This document shows, one piece after another, positions 46,904 through 56,680 of a stretch of 64,000 nucleotides of DNA. The stretch lies in contig NZ_FNUX01000008.1 of the NCBI RefSeq assembly GCF_900108305.1, positions 1 through 64,000 on the forward strand. Direction: 5' to 3'. The position numbers were made by a program, and so were the translations under genes. Position 1 is the first letter of the stretch. Each line of letters opens with the position of its first letter. The DNA is from Nitrosomonas ureae. GTDB taxonomy: Bacteria; Pseudomonadota; Gammaproteobacteria; Burkholderiales; Nitrosomonadaceae. The notes under the pieces are model-generated. The model did not search any database. It was not told the DNA's origin and worked only from the letters and a program-made list of their open reading frames with translations.

Positions 46904-47876
46904 TTGAGCTGGTTACTAAATTTTGACAAGATGTTGCCGGGGATTCTACGAGTATTGTTGAGAGGCGCCGGACAGGTTGTTTTTTGTGGTAATGCCGCTA
47001 CCGGGCTGTGCGTACTGATGGCACTCTATGTTGGTGGAATAATTACAGGATTGGCTGCAACTATCGGTTTAATCAGCAGTACCGTAACTGCCTACGCGCT
47101 AAAATTCTGTAAAGAAGATATTGAAGCGGGGTTGTACGGTTTCAATGGTGTATTGGCCGGAAGCTTGTCTATCAATATTTCTCGAACATACGCCCCAGTT
47201 TTGGCTCTACATCGTACTTGCATCCATGCTATCGGGCGTCCTATGGATCGCTCTGACAAGGGCGTTGAGGATGTTTAACATTCCTGCGGCAACATCGCCA
47301 TTTGTTCTAATCAGCTGGATATTTCTGATGATGATCTACGTATTCGATAGCCGTACGCTTGGCTCGACGTTACCAATAGTAAATATGCAGATGATTGTAA
47401 TAGATATCGGTGCCATACCTCTGGAAAAATGGCTTGCCGCCTTGATGAGAAGCATCGGTCAGATTGTGTTTGCTGATAACATACTTGCCGGTGGCTTACT
47501 TCTGGTTGGTATCGCCATTGCTACTTTACGTGGTGCATTCATGGCCATTAGCGGTGCTTTTATCGGGGTTATCATACCAATGCTGGCTGGTGTTAATCAA
47601 GGCGATATCGAGGCTGGGCTGTATGGATTCAATCCGGTTCTGACTATGATTGCAGTGGGCTGGGTTTTTCTTGAATCTAGCGGCAAAACTACCTTACTGG
47701 CTATTCTAGCTGGTATTCTGGCTGTACTGTTCCAGCTGGGATTGACGAATCTGCTGTCACCACTGGGTCTTCCGGTTTTGGCTTCCCCTTTTATTCTCAC
47801 CTTATGGACAATTTTGTTTATTGTGAATAAATTCAGATACTGGTTTCCATCAGAGAAAATGGCAGAAATTAACTAA
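46904..47876 (+). pseudogene. Urea transporter (UT family), frameshifted
   Basis: The first frame (from TTG at 46904, after AAAGGAAAT) ends at 47278; the rest continues one frame over to 47876. Together they give about 324 residues, normal for a UT channel. Both halves carry the UT repeat: LLRGAGQVVFCGNAATG ... EDIEAGLYGFNGVL, and LMRSIGQIVFADN ... GDIEAGLYGFNPVL. The frame change lies between about 47175 and 47205, near the LSINIS/QFWLYIVL junction. As sequenced it is broken; a sequencing error or programmed shift is possible. It would import urea as an ammonia source. Confidence 0.85.
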
Positions 47877-47907
47877 TTCTAAATTTGCATTGGATTTTGC
47901 CAATATG

Positions 47908-47938
47908 AATATCCTCGTGGGAAAGTCACGAGGATATT
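47908..47938. terminator. Bidirectional terminator hairpin
   Basis: AATATCCTCGTG and CACGAGGATATT pair perfectly (12 bp) around a GGAAAGT loop. It lies between the convergent urea transporter and the periplasmic-protein gene. Confidence 0.75.
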
Positions 47939-47971
47939 ATGCATTGATTATTTGTTTTAAGGAAATCTGCC

Positions 47972-48511
47972 TTAATAGGCTTTGCCTTCTACCATCAATG
48001 GAATCATTTCGGAAATCTCATAACGGGTAAGAGCTCGAATTTTATTTTCTATTTGAATATAACGCACCGTTTTTACACCGGAAAGGGCTGTAGCAATTTT
48101 GGGAATATAAGATTGTTTTAATTGAATTTCTGCTAATTCGACTTTAATTGATTCATCAAGTAATTGTCTGGCTTTCTCGTTCGTTACGGTATTAGCGTTG
48201 TAGACTATGGCGTATTCATTAATTAACTTAGCCAATCGGTTATCTATTTCCTGTAAATCTTTTTGGTAAGCATCATAAATTAGCCAAAAATTCTTTGTTT
48301 CACCATCTGTTAAATTCATATTTTCTGCAACTAATAATTTTTTATCAGCAGCAATTTTTGCTTGCAGGATTCTCATATTTTCATCTGTACTATCTGTATC
48401 TTGTGCAAATGCAATTGATGCCGCAGTCAATGCTATTAGTGCGAAAACTAAAATTGAGAAATTAAGATTTATTTTATCCATGGTATTTTTTATTAAAGAA
48501 ATTATTTTCAT
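47972..48511 (-). CDS. Hypothetical periplasmic protein
   Basis: 179 residues with a signal peptide ending near AFAQDTDS (hydrophobic core LVFALIALTAASI). The mature part is helical and charged (ILQAKIAADKKLLVAENMNLTDGE, FWLIYDAYQKDLQEIDNRLAKL), which resembles Spy/CpxP-like periplasmic helical proteins only loosely. A second ATG at 48481 is possible. AAGG lies before the first ATG. No recognised family and no partner gene. It is convergent with the transporter. Confidence 0.6.
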   Translation of the reverse strand: MKIISLIKNTMDKINLNFSILVFALIALTAASIAFAQDTDSTDENMRILQAKIAADKKLLVAENMNLTDGETKNFWLIYDAYQKDLQEIDNRLAKLINEYAIVYNANTVTNEKARQLLDESIKVELAEIQLKQSYIPKIATALSGVKTVRYIQIENKIRALTRYEISEMIPLMVEGKAY

Positions 48512-48708
48512 TATTGATTACCTTGGCAAATTCCATCATGGCCAGCAGATAGAAATCCAGTCTGCAATAAGGCCGGATATAAGATTGTAGTCGATTTTCA
48601 TTTTACCAAAGCACGAAATATTGCTTGCCAAACCGGGAGGCTTCATATAAGTAAAAATACATCAGCTCAATATTTGTAAACTAATCTGTAAGCATACAAA
48701 ACCAAAAG

Positions 48709-48741
48709 GACAAGAAACGTTCTACAAACGTTTCTTGTCCC
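48709..48741 (-). terminator. Rho-independent terminator after the 6S RNA
   Basis: Perfect 14-bp stem (GGACAAGAAACGTT / AACGTTTCTTGTCC) with a five-base loop. In minus-strand direction it is followed by TTTTGGTTTTG, a usable U-tract. It sits just beyond the 6S RNA candidate's 3' end. Confidence 0.85.
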
Positions 48742-48747
48742 GAAATA

Positions 48748-48922
48748 GCTCCCCACATATGCCGTTAGACCATCATCTTGAACCATGAGGTCCAAGGCGG
48801 TTGCTTCACGGATACATCAGGCACATCCATTAATGGCGCGCACAACAGTATCACTAAAATCCACAACCATTTTCTAAAAATGGTTCAAAGAATATAAGTC
48901 TTAACGAACACCGCAGGGATTA
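48748..48922 (-). ncRNA. ssrS: 6S RNA
   Basis: About 175 nt downstream of zapA on the same strand, the place of 6S RNA in many proteobacteria. The ends pair (5' TCCCTGCG with 3' TGTGGGGA), closing a long stem. The 3' half holds CTTGGACC ... GGTTCAAG, the 6S-type hairpin near the central bubble. The precise ends are estimated. 6S RNA binds sigma-70 RNA polymerase in stationary phase. A strong terminator follows at 48709-48741. Confidence 0.75.
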
Positions 48923-48939
48923 ACCCCATAATTTTCTTT

Positions 48940-49236
48940 CTAATCTTCCATTGTTATTGCTTCATCAACTTTCTCTTTTAAGGTAATAATTCTACGCTTA
49001 AATTCATCTATGTCAAAACTTGTGATGTTTCTTAATATTAACAATTCATGTGTAATTTTTAGCGCCGCAATAATCGCTATGTGATCGAAATCAATAATTT
49101 TTCCTTCTGTTTTGATATCTTGTATCTTATTATCCAGATAAGCAGCAGCGAGTTGAAGTTCTTCACATTCTTTGTCAGTGCATGCGATACTGAATTCATG
49201 GCCGATAATATTTACATTGAATGTGGAATTATTCAT
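48940..49236 (-). CDS. zapA: Cell division protein ZapA
   Basis: 98 residues, normal for ZapA, which binds FtsZ and bundles its filaments. The head MNNSTFNVNIIGHEFSIACTD resembles the family's V-x-I-x-G-x-x-Y/F pattern, followed by CEELQLAAAYLDNKIQDIK and a C-terminal coiled-coil helix (RRIITLKEKVDEAI). It overlaps the small coiled-coil gene upstream by 8 bases and is followed by 6S RNA, as in other betaproteobacteria. Confidence 0.9.
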   Translation of the reverse strand: MNNSTFNVNIIGHEFSIACTDKECEELQLAAAYLDNKIQDIKTEGKIIDFDHIAIIAALKITHELLILRNITSFDIDEFKRRIITLKEKVDEAITMED

Positions 49237-49426
49237 TTTCAGGAATATTCAATAAAAGCACTTCAAGTTGGTTAGCAGCCACATGTATTTTCTCATTTAA
49301 TTTCTCACATTGATGATGAGAATTCGTCAATTCTTTCTGTAATTTCTTATTTTCTACGCGGGTATCTTGATACATACGTAAAAGTAAAGAAAGTTTTTCT
49401 TCTAAAGATTTCAGTTCTGTTTCCAT
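49229..49426 (-). CDS. Small ZapB-like coiled-coil protein
   Basis: 65 residues from the ATG at 49426 (a TTG at 49435 is possible). It is nearly all heptad coiled coil: LKSLEEKLSLLLRMYQDTR, then VENKKLQKELTNSHHQCEKL. Small proteins of this type (TIGR02449 or ZapB-like) precede zapA in many proteobacteria and are thought to join the division ring. The overlap with zapA suggests joint translation. No ribosome site is obvious. Confidence 0.7.
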   Translation of the reverse strand: METELKSLEEKLSLLLRMYQDTRVENKKLQKELTNSHHQCEKLNEKIHVAANQLEVLLLNIPENE

Positions 49427-49816
49427 AGGGCGCAAATTTTTGAATTATTAAAAGGTTATTGGGTAACCAAATCTAAAATTCTGTTATCGTGCCCTAGTTT
49501 TCGATCAAAACAGCAATCGATAATTATTTTTATTTTTTTATGAGTATAAATTTTTGTACTACATATAATTAATTTGCGGTGAGTGCCATTGCAAAAAATT
49601 GAGGTTCACTCTGACCGCTAATATACTAATAATACTTTTTTCCTGGTTATGATATTATTTGTCTATCAAAATCTTATATTAATATCTTAAGATTTGTGCC
49701 GAGAGAGATTTTATAACAACATATTTTTAATGTTTATTTTATAAAATAATCAACAGACTTTGTAGCGATTACGGATACTAAAGTACTTATCTTTAGTATT
49801 ATTGTGAAAATTTTTC
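49427..49816. other. Intergenic region upstream of the zapA cluster
   Basis: About 390 AT-rich bases between the coiled-coil gene and the end of zipA, both on the minus strand. It must hold the promoter of the zapA cluster. I see no gene, tRNA or strong hairpin in it. Confidence 0.45.
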
Positions 49817-51016
49817 TTATACAAATAATCGTAAGGCGCTGGGACTGCCCGCGTTAATATGATTCTTTTTCATTAAAATTTGTATTTCCAGCAGTTGCTG
49901 TTTACTTTTTTGCAATCCACTATCACTTAACGGGACTCGATTATCATCAACTACAATTCCGCCAAGGGTATTGGAGAAAATCTTGGCCAAATGCGTCATT
50001 TGATCAAATACTCTTTCTCCATGGGCAACTCTTGGCACATCCAACAGGAAAGTTACGCCATGCGTAGTTAATGATTTAATGTTTTCAGGTAGGAATGGAG
50101 ATGATTCATAATTATTCAATGTAAACAGAACATTATTGCTGTCGTCGCGATATTTGAATAAACCATCTGTTTCGAGTCTGAATCCGGAAGCTTCCGCCAG
50201 TGCCCGAATCTTAGTGCCAACAAATGCACCGTCGTCTTTGCTAATGATATTAATGCCTATCATGACATCGACTTCAGCACAAAATTTATCGAGCATAACG
50301 GCTTTTTCATGCGCACTCACAATATCAGGGCATTCTGCAGAAGCGTTTACCTGTGATGCAAAATCTAGAACTAAATCCCTGAATTTGGACAAATTGACCT
50401 CGCTGATAGGGCCAGCTCTGTCGGCAAGCTGTAAGCAGCCTTTCAAATGACAGTAACCGTCACTATCCACGTTGGATTCATTGGAGATCTCTTCCCATGG
50501 CTCATTTTTATCCTGTTGCCCCAGCCAATAAACCGGTTTTCCAAAGTCAAACTTTCTTTGTAATAGCTTGGCAATGTGAGTATTGGTAATAACTGAGCCT
50601 GATCGAATATTGACGATGTAATTAGTATTACTATCATAATCAAGCAGCGGTGAGGTTGTAGCAGAATTAACAGGGATGCCTGTTTGGGGAATATTGATTG
50701 TTGGATGTGCAGGTGGTGTAACTGATGTTTTTTTTGATTCAACCGGCGGCAAATCAGCTTGATCATCAGCTTGAGTCAAAGTATCAAGCGCTACATCTGA
50801 TATTTTTTTATTAAACTTCGGTTCAATGCGTTGAAAAGGTTCGTCAGAATGATGTGCGTCCAAAAGGATATCATCATGTTTATGATCAAATGCCGCCTGT
50901 ACTTCCCGACGATAACGCAGTTGCTGCAGCCAGTTGAAAACGGCAACGGCAACGATAATTATGATACCGATAATGATCAAACTTACCTGCAAGTCACTCA
51001 TGCTAAGAATCTCCAT
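49817..51016 (-). CDS. zipA: Cell division protein ZipA
   Basis: 399 residues, started at the ATG that follows AAGGAGGTAAT. One N-terminal membrane segment (about 10-28, VSLIIIGIIIIVAVAVFNWL) is followed by a charged, proline-rich linker and a C-terminal ZipA domain (about 255-399) that binds the FtsZ tail: MIGINIISKDDGAFVGTKI, GVTFLLDVPRVAHGERVFDQM. It ties FtsZ to the inner membrane. It is 75 bases after smc on the same strand; zipA next to smc is common. Confidence 0.88.
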   Translation of the reverse strand: MEILSMSDLQVSLIIIGIIIIVAVAVFNWLQQLRYRREVQAAFDHKHDDILLDAHHSDEPFQRIEPKFNKKISDVALDTLTQADDQADLPPVESKKTSVTPPAHPTINIPQTGIPVNSATTSPLLDYDSNTNYIVNIRSGSVITNTHIAKLLQRKFDFGKPVYWLGQQDKNEPWEEISNESNVDSDGYCHLKGCLQLADRAGPISEVNLSKFRDLVLDFASQVNASAECPDIVSAHEKAVMLDKFCAEVDVMIGINIISKDDGAFVGTKIRALAEASGFRLETDGLFKYRDDSNNVLFTLNNYESSPFLPENIKSLTTHGVTFLLDVPRVAHGERVFDQMTHLAKIFSNTLGGIVVDDNRVPLSDSGLQKSKQQLLEIQILMKKNHINAGSPSALRLFV

Positions 51017-51090
51017 ATTACCTCCTTGCTATTTCTTAAAGTTGCTGTTGAGCACAGCAGATTATGTCAGTTTTATACGATTTACTACAA

Positions 51091-54000
51091 TCACTGGATT
51101 GCGACCTGCTTATCGCGTTTTCCCATAGTAATGGCATCAGCGAGATCGACGGTTACTATTCTTGATACACCTTGTTCTTGCATTGTAACCCCAATTAATC
51201 GCTGCGCCATCTCCATGGTTATCTTGTTATGGCTGATAAATAAAAATTGGGTGTGTTGGGTCATGTTTTTCACTATTTCGCAAAATCGCTTGGTATTGTT
51301 GTCATCAAGGGGAGCGTCGACTTCATCCAATAAGCAGAATGGAGCTGGATTTAATCGGAATAATGAGAAAATTAATGCTAATGCCGTGAGCGCCTTTTCT
51401 CCACCGGATAATAAATGTATAGAGCTGTTCTTTTTTCCTGGCGGTTGCGCCATCAACAATAAGCCTGAGTCGAGAATTTTATTGTCACAAAATTCAAGCC
51501 GGGCTCTTCCACCCGTAAAAATAACCGGGAAAATTTCATCTAGATATTTGTTTATTAGATAGAAAGTTTCGTTCAGGCGATTTTGGGTTTCGCGATCAAT
51601 CTGTTGAATGGCATTATCTAAGGTAGCAATGGCCGCGCCGATATCATGTAACTGTATCAGTAAATTGGATTCTCGTGCGCGTGCAATTTCAAGTTCCTCT
51701 AATGCCCCGAGATTGACGGAGCCGAGTCCTGCAATTTTTGTATTGATCTGATCGATTTCAGATTGTAATGCTGTCGTATTTTTTTTATTAAGGAGTGGTA
51801 ACAGCAATTCCACTTCAATGTCTGCATCATTGATTAGCGCGTCAAATTGGCTCATTGCAATTGCGGCCGCTTGTTCCTTGAGTTGGAATTTACTTATGGT
51901 TTCTCGCAATGAGTAAGATTTTTGTTCTGAGGTCATGCGGATATTTTCTATTTCCTGTAATTTTTTTGTGTTGTTACTGGCTTCCTGGCGAACCTGTAAT
52001 GCAGCTTGTTCCACTAATTTACGTTGCGATTGAACATCTTGTAACAGAGTATTGATTCGATTTGCATCTAAATTTTCTTTTTCTTCGACCAAGTTAGTAT
52101 GATTTTCCGCGAGCTTCTGAAGATCTGCCTCAATGGTCTGGATATGAGTTTCAATCTCAATGATTTTGTTCTGGCAAGTTTTTACATGAAAAGCAGCTTC
52201 TTGTACTTCTTGTGTGGATTGCAATATTTTCTGGCGTAAATTTATAAGCGCATGATTGGTTGCCTCCCAAGTAGATTGAGCTTGTTTTTCATTATTTCTG
52301 AGTGTTTCGATTTGTACCAGATTATTTTCAAATCTTGTTTTTGCAGATTTCTGCAGTGAAATCTCATGATCCAGCGCTCGCCTGATCTCAGTCAATTCGA
52401 AATTAATTTGCTCATTGCGATGTGTCGTGCGTTCGTTAGCCTGGGTAAGTTTAACGGCTTCAAGTTGTTGTTTGTGCCATTGTTCCTGCAATTGCTTGTT
52501 ATTCTCGTTAACTGATTGAAGAGTATTTGCCAGTTCCATATACTGGTGTTCTGCTTGTGATAATAAAATGCGTTGCTTCTGCAGAGACGATTCGTGCTGG
52601 TCAATTTCTGTTTGTATTTGTATAAGCTCTTGCTGTCTAGACAATACACCGTGCAAATCCGAATCAGGCGCATAAAAGGTAAAGCTATTATGAGTAATGA
52701 TATGTCCTTGCCGAGTTACAATCATTTCATCCGGTTTTAAAGCTGTGCGCTTAATAAGGCCTTCTTTCGTGTCTTCCGTGACATAAACCGGACATAGCCA
52801 GTTTTCCAGGACATGCCTGATTTCAGGTTGGTCAACCGTGAGAAAATCAAGCAATTTCTCACAGTCTACTGGGTTATGAGTTGCTGACTGTGATACCGCA
52901 TCTGCATCCGATAAATTGGATTGGCTCTTATCAAAAATTGTCCATTTTAAATTTGGTGCGTCATCCATCCAGTTTAAAACATGATCCAGTTGCTCGGATT
53001 CAATACTGTTGAGCCGTTCGCGTAATACAGCTTCCAGAGCGTTTTCCCATTCTGGCGAGATATATATTTTCTGCCATAAACGGGGCAACAGATCCAATTT
53101 ATGCTTACTGAGCCATGTATTGAGATCCTGATGATTATTAAGTTTTTTCTGCAGGTCGTTCAGTGCGGAAAAGCGGGCAATAGACTGAGATAATGCATGT
53201 TGCCGCGCTTGAATATTGCCGGTAATTTGTTGTTTGTTTTTGTTTGCATCAGGCAGGTTATTTTCTAAACTTTGACACTTCAGCGTTCCATCTTTTAAAG
53301 CGTGTTCGATGTGTGCAATTTCTGACTGTAGTTCCATCAGCCTGGAGGGCTGAACCGAGATTAACTCATTTTGTTCATTGGATAAACGCGCAAATCGAGT
53401 TTCTAGCTGTTGAATATTTTTTTTTGCGTGTGAAAGATGATTTTCTTCAAGTTGATTGGTTTTCTCAAGAATTAAAAGGTTGTCTCGATATGCGTTTAGT
53501 TTTTTCTGGTGATTGAAGAACTCAGTTTCAATAGCAGGAAGTTTATTGTTTCTCTCGTTATAAACAAGGATGCTGCATTTGTGAGATGACTCAGCATCCG
53601 CTTTTTCTTGTCGCCAGTGCTGAAGATTTTCTAACTTCGTTTCTTTTAATTGCTGGTTTTTTTGGAGCTGAGCATCAGTTTGCTGAATTTGCTGTGTTAA
53701 GCGATCTTGTGTGTTTCTCAAATAGATGATTTCCTGTTGCAGGCGTCCTATTTCAGCATCAGCAGAATATAATTGCCCTTGTATTTGAAGCAATTGTTCA
53801 TTGACAGCCTGTTCTTTCTTGCGAACAGTTTCGTAATCTTTCTCTGCAGTGTGTTGAGCCGAAAGGGTGATGCCCAATTCCGCTTCAAGCTTCTGAGTTT
53901 CTTTTTTTGCAGCATCGCGTTGATGCATGGCGTCTGCTCTGCGTTGTAACCACAGCAGAGATTGGGATTTATGCGCCGCATCTTGCAGCAATTGGTACTG

Positions 54001-54648
54001 TATGGCAGTATCCGCTTGTGTTTCCAAACGTTGCAACTGAGTTTCTAACTCCTGATGAATATCTTCTAAGCGTATTAGATTTTTTCGGGTTTCGGTCAGA
54101 CGCAACGAAGTATCGTGTCTTCTTTCCCGATACTGAGAGATTCCGGCAGCTTCTTCCAGAAAATTTTTTAATTCCAGTGGCTTTGCTTCAATGATCCGTG
54201 AGATCATGCCTTGTTCGATGATGGCGTAGCCATGACTGCCGACACCGGTGCCCAAGAAAAGATCAGAAATATCACGTCGTCGAACTTGAAGGTTGTTAAT
54301 GAAATAACTTGAAGCACCATTCCGCTGGAGAACGCGTTTAATTGCAATTTCGGTATAACTGGACCATTGGCCGGTAATTTTGTTTAAGTGATTATCAAAC
54401 ACAATTTCTACACTGGCACGCCCAATTGCTTTCCGGTTCTCCGATCCTGAGAATATAACATCTTGCATCGAATCTCCCCTTAGGGCTGAAGCTTTTGATT
54501 CTCCCAAAACCCACCGTACCGCATCAATGACGTTTGATTTTCCACAGCCATTCGGGCCGACAATACCCACGAGATCATGGGAAACCGGGACGGTAGTGGG
54601 TTCTGCAAAAGACTTGAAACCAGCTAGCTTGATATAGGTGAGGCGCAA
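51091..54648 (-). CDS. smc: Chromosome segregation protein SMC
   Basis: 1185 residues. The N-terminal head has MRLTYIKLAGFKSFAEPT and the Walker A loop GPNGCGKSN at 31-39. Two long coiled-coil arms flank a hinge at about 510-660. The C-terminal head has the ABC signature LSGGEKALTALAL and Walker B FCLLDEVDAPLDDNN near 1100. The protein dimerises at the hinge and compacts DNA with ScpA/ScpB, which are not in this window. Next to zipA, it links segregation and division genes in one unit. Confidence 0.95.
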   Translation of the reverse strand: MRLTYIKLAGFKSFAEPTTVPVSHDLVGIVGPNGCGKSNVIDAVRWVLGESKASALRGDSMQDVIFSGSENRKAIGRASVEIVFDNHLNKITGQWSSYTEIAIKRVLQRNGASSYFINNLQVRRRDISDLFLGTGVGSHGYAIIEQGMISRIIEAKPLELKNFLEEAAGISQYRERRHDTSLRLTETRKNLIRLEDIHQELETQLQRLETQADTAIQYQLLQDAAHKSQSLLWLQRRADAMHQRDAAKKETQKLEAELGITLSAQHTAEKDYETVRKKEQAVNEQLLQIQGQLYSADAEIGRLQQEIIYLRNTQDRLTQQIQQTDAQLQKNQQLKETKLENLQHWRQEKADAESSHKCSILVYNERNNKLPAIETEFFNHQKKLNAYRDNLLILEKTNQLEENHLSHAKKNIQQLETRFARLSNEQNELISVQPSRLMELQSEIAHIEHALKDGTLKCQSLENNLPDANKNKQQITGNIQARQHALSQSIARFSALNDLQKKLNNHQDLNTWLSKHKLDLLPRLWQKIYISPEWENALEAVLRERLNSIESEQLDHVLNWMDDAPNLKWTIFDKSQSNLSDADAVSQSATHNPVDCEKLLDFLTVDQPEIRHVLENWLCPVYVTEDTKEGLIKRTALKPDEMIVTRQGHIITHNSFTFYAPDSDLHGVLSRQQELIQIQTEIDQHESSLQKQRILLSQAEHQYMELANTLQSVNENNKQLQEQWHKQQLEAVKLTQANERTTHRNEQINFELTEIRRALDHEISLQKSAKTRFENNLVQIETLRNNEKQAQSTWEATNHALINLRQKILQSTQEVQEAAFHVKTCQNKIIEIETHIQTIEADLQKLAENHTNLVEEKENLDANRINTLLQDVQSQRKLVEQAALQVRQEASNNTKKLQEIENIRMTSEQKSYSLRETISKFQLKEQAAAIAMSQFDALINDADIEVELLLPLLNKKNTTALQSEIDQINTKIAGLGSVNLGALEELEIARARESNLLIQLHDIGAAIATLDNAIQQIDRETQNRLNETFYLINKYLDEIFPVIFTGGRARLEFCDNKILDSGLLLMAQPPGKKNSSIHLLSGGEKALTALALIFSLFRLNPAPFCLLDEVDAPLDDNNTKRFCEIVKNMTQHTQFLFISHNKITMEMAQRLIGVTMQEQGVSRIVTVDLADAITMGKRDKQVAIQ

Positions 54649-54744
54649 TTTTTTGTTTATGAGATAAGGCAGTTATAATAGATAAAGCGCATCAGGCAAT
54701 GAATATTTATTGTAACCGAATTAATTTATATATGAGTATGAAGA

Positions 54745-55164
54745 ATGGCTAGTAAACCTGAGAAAAACCTTGAAACATTTCCAAATCCATTTATTAATCG
54801 GGATTATCATATTCACATGGAGATTCCTGAATTTACTTGTTTGTGTCCCAAAACAGGGCAACCAGATTTTGCGACTCTAATTTTGGATTATATTCCAGAT
54901 AAAAAATGCATTGAACTTAAAAGCTTAAAATTGTATATCTGGTCATACCGGAATGATGGCGTCTTTCATGAAGCGGTGACAAACATAATTCTTGATGACC
55001 TCATCGCAGCTTTGAAGCCGAGATATATTCGATTGATAGCGCGTTTTTATGTGCGTGGCGGCATTTTTACAAACATTATCGTGGATCATCACAAAAAAGG
55101 ATGGAAATCTAAGTCCATGATTACAATGGAGGAGTTATCTGGGCAATTAAATTTTCGAGAATGA
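54745..55164 (+). CDS. queF: NADPH-dependent 7-cyano-7-deazaguanine reductase
   Basis: 139 residues, the short QueF type. It reduces preQ0 to preQ1 in queuosine synthesis for tRNA. The catalytic Cys is in FTCLCPKTGQPDFATL. The QueF motif region reads CIELKSLKLYIWSYRNDGVFHE, where the usual ESK is ELK. The end FYVRGGIFTNIIVDH is also conserved. It is divergent from smc. I saw no preQ1 riboswitch fold upstream. It appears to stand alone. Confidence 0.93.
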   Translation: MASKPEKNLETFPNPFINRDYHIHMEIPEFTCLCPKTGQPDFATLILDYIPDKKCIELKSLKLYIWSYRNDGVFHEAVTNIILDDLIAALKPRYIRLIARFYVRGGIFTNIIVDHHKKGWKSKSMITMEELSGQLNFRE

Positions 55165-55317
55165 TTATTAATTATTGATATAAGGATATTTATTTAACCT
55201 TATGATCTATAATGATATATATATTTTTGAGATGTATCGATATGAAAAAAACAGTTTGCAAAGAGTCAATTTTTATATATCCTGTCAGACGATATAGATA
55301 TATAAAAGCATATATAG

Positions 55318-56610
55318 ATGATTATAAAAAGAAATATAATTTTTGCTATATTATTCTTACTAATTTCCACCGCGTGTTCTTTTTTATCGTTTAATGCATT
55401 TGCAGATCGATTATTGCGCGACAAAGCTCAGCATAGTTCAAATTTGTGGGAACGTATTCGTGGCGGGTTTGCATTGGCACTTCCGCCCTCTCCGAATAAT
55501 AAAGCAATCCGCAAGATCACACTCAATTATATACAGAATCCCCATGCATTTAACAGCATTGTTGCAAACGGTGAACGTTATTTGTTTTATATAATGGAGG
55601 AAGTTGAGCGCCGCGGAATGCCGATGGAAATAGCGTTGCTGCCGATAATAGAAAGCGCTTATGATCCTTTGATAAAATCAAATAGCCAAACAGCGGGACT
55701 GTGGCAATTTATTCCGGAAACAGGGCGAATCCTGGGTCTGGAACAGAATGTTTGGCATGACGACCGGCGCGACATCGTGGCATCAACTCAAGCGGCTCTT
55801 GATTATCTTCAATATCTTTATCAAAGATTCGATAATTGGAAGCTGGCATTAGCGGCTTATAATCTGGGCGAAGGCGCTGTAGGTAAAATTCTGGCAAAGC
55901 ACATACACAAGGGAAGGGCCGTTAATTTTTATGATGTAAATTTACCGGTTGAGGTAAAGCATTATGTTTACAAGATACTGGCCATAAAGGATGTCGTTGC
56001 CAATGCCAGAAAATATGGCATACAGCTGCGTTCGGTGCCTAATCGGCCGTATTTTGATACTGTAAAGATTCATGAACACATCGATATTCCTCTCGTTACA
56101 CGCCTTGCTAATATCTCCGAAGTTGAATTCACAGCGTTAAACCCGGCTTATAATCGTTACGTTATAAAAGTCAATAATGAACCTCGTACTTTATTGATAC
56201 CTAAAGAAAAGAAAGAAATATTTGTTAGGAATCTGGAAACGTATCATGATCCTCGAATTTCGTGGCAATTTTATCGGGTCAAGAAAGGAGAAAAAATTAG
56301 TGAGATTGCTACTCGGCATGAGACTACTGTAAAACAGTTACAAATAATCAATGGAATTGCTCGAAACAAAAATCTTACACTGGGGCAAAAAATATTGGTG
56401 CCTCAAATTGTGGCAGAAAATCAAATAACTAGATCGTCTTGGAGGAAGCAGGCACAACATAATCAATCTGTTGCTTATGTTGTGAAAAAAGGTGATACCC
56501 TGTACGAAATTGCAAAGCGTTATCGCACAACAGTAGATCAAATTAAACACTGGAATAATAGCGATGAAAATTTGTCCATAGGTCAGAAACTGGTCATGCT
56601 AAGAGGCTAG
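55318..56610 (+). CDS. mltD: Membrane-bound lytic murein transglycosylase D
   Basis: 430 residues. An N-terminal hydrophobic segment (IIFAILFLLISTACSFLSF) directs export; a Cys is present but the lipobox is imperfect. About 100-215 are the SLT catalytic domain with the Glu in ALLPIIESAYDP, then TAGLWQFIPETGR and ALAAYNLGEGAV. Two LysM domains follow at about 320-365 and 383-428 (YRVKKGEKISEIATRHETT; YVVKKGDTLYEIAKRYRTT). It cleaves peptidoglycan to anhydro-products. The 153-base upstream spacer is very AT-rich. The ribosome site is weak. Confidence 0.92.
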   Translation: MIIKRNIIFAILFLLISTACSFLSFNAFADRLLRDKAQHSSNLWERIRGGFALALPPSPNNKAIRKITLNYIQNPHAFNSIVANGERYLFYIMEEVERRGMPMEIALLPIIESAYDPLIKSNSQTAGLWQFIPETGRILGLEQNVWHDDRRDIVASTQAALDYLQYLYQRFDNWKLALAAYNLGEGAVGKILAKHIHKGRAVNFYDVNLPVEVKHYVYKILAIKDVVANARKYGIQLRSVPNRPYFDTVKIHEHIDIPLVTRLANISEVEFTALNPAYNRYVIKVNNEPRTLLIPKEKKEIFVRNLETYHDPRISWQFYRVKKGEKISEIATRHETTVKQLQIINGIARNKNLTLGQKILVPQIVAENQITRSSWRKQAQHNQSVAYVVKKGDTLYEIAKRYRTTVDQIKHWNNSDENLSIGQKLVMLRG

Positions 56611-56630
56611 TATTGGCTAGTATTGGCTAG
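56601..56630 (+). repeat. Three tandem 10-bp units at the mltD stop
   Basis: GGCTAG recurs with TATT spacers three times from 56601 to 56630; the mltD stop codon lies in the first unit. It is a small slippage-type repeat with no evident role. Confidence 0.6.
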
Positions 56631-56680
56631 TTTTGTGCTGGGGACATGTAACTTGCTTAAGCGTTTTATGGGATTTTCTC

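Noticed and set aside
50831..51562. 243-codon plus-strand frame across the zipA-smc junction
   Set aside because: It is opposite the conserved C-terminus of SMC and the start of ZipA; no family match.
54649..54744. Possible preQ1 riboswitch before queF
   Set aside because: The short AT-rich leader shows no preQ1 aptamer signature that I can see.
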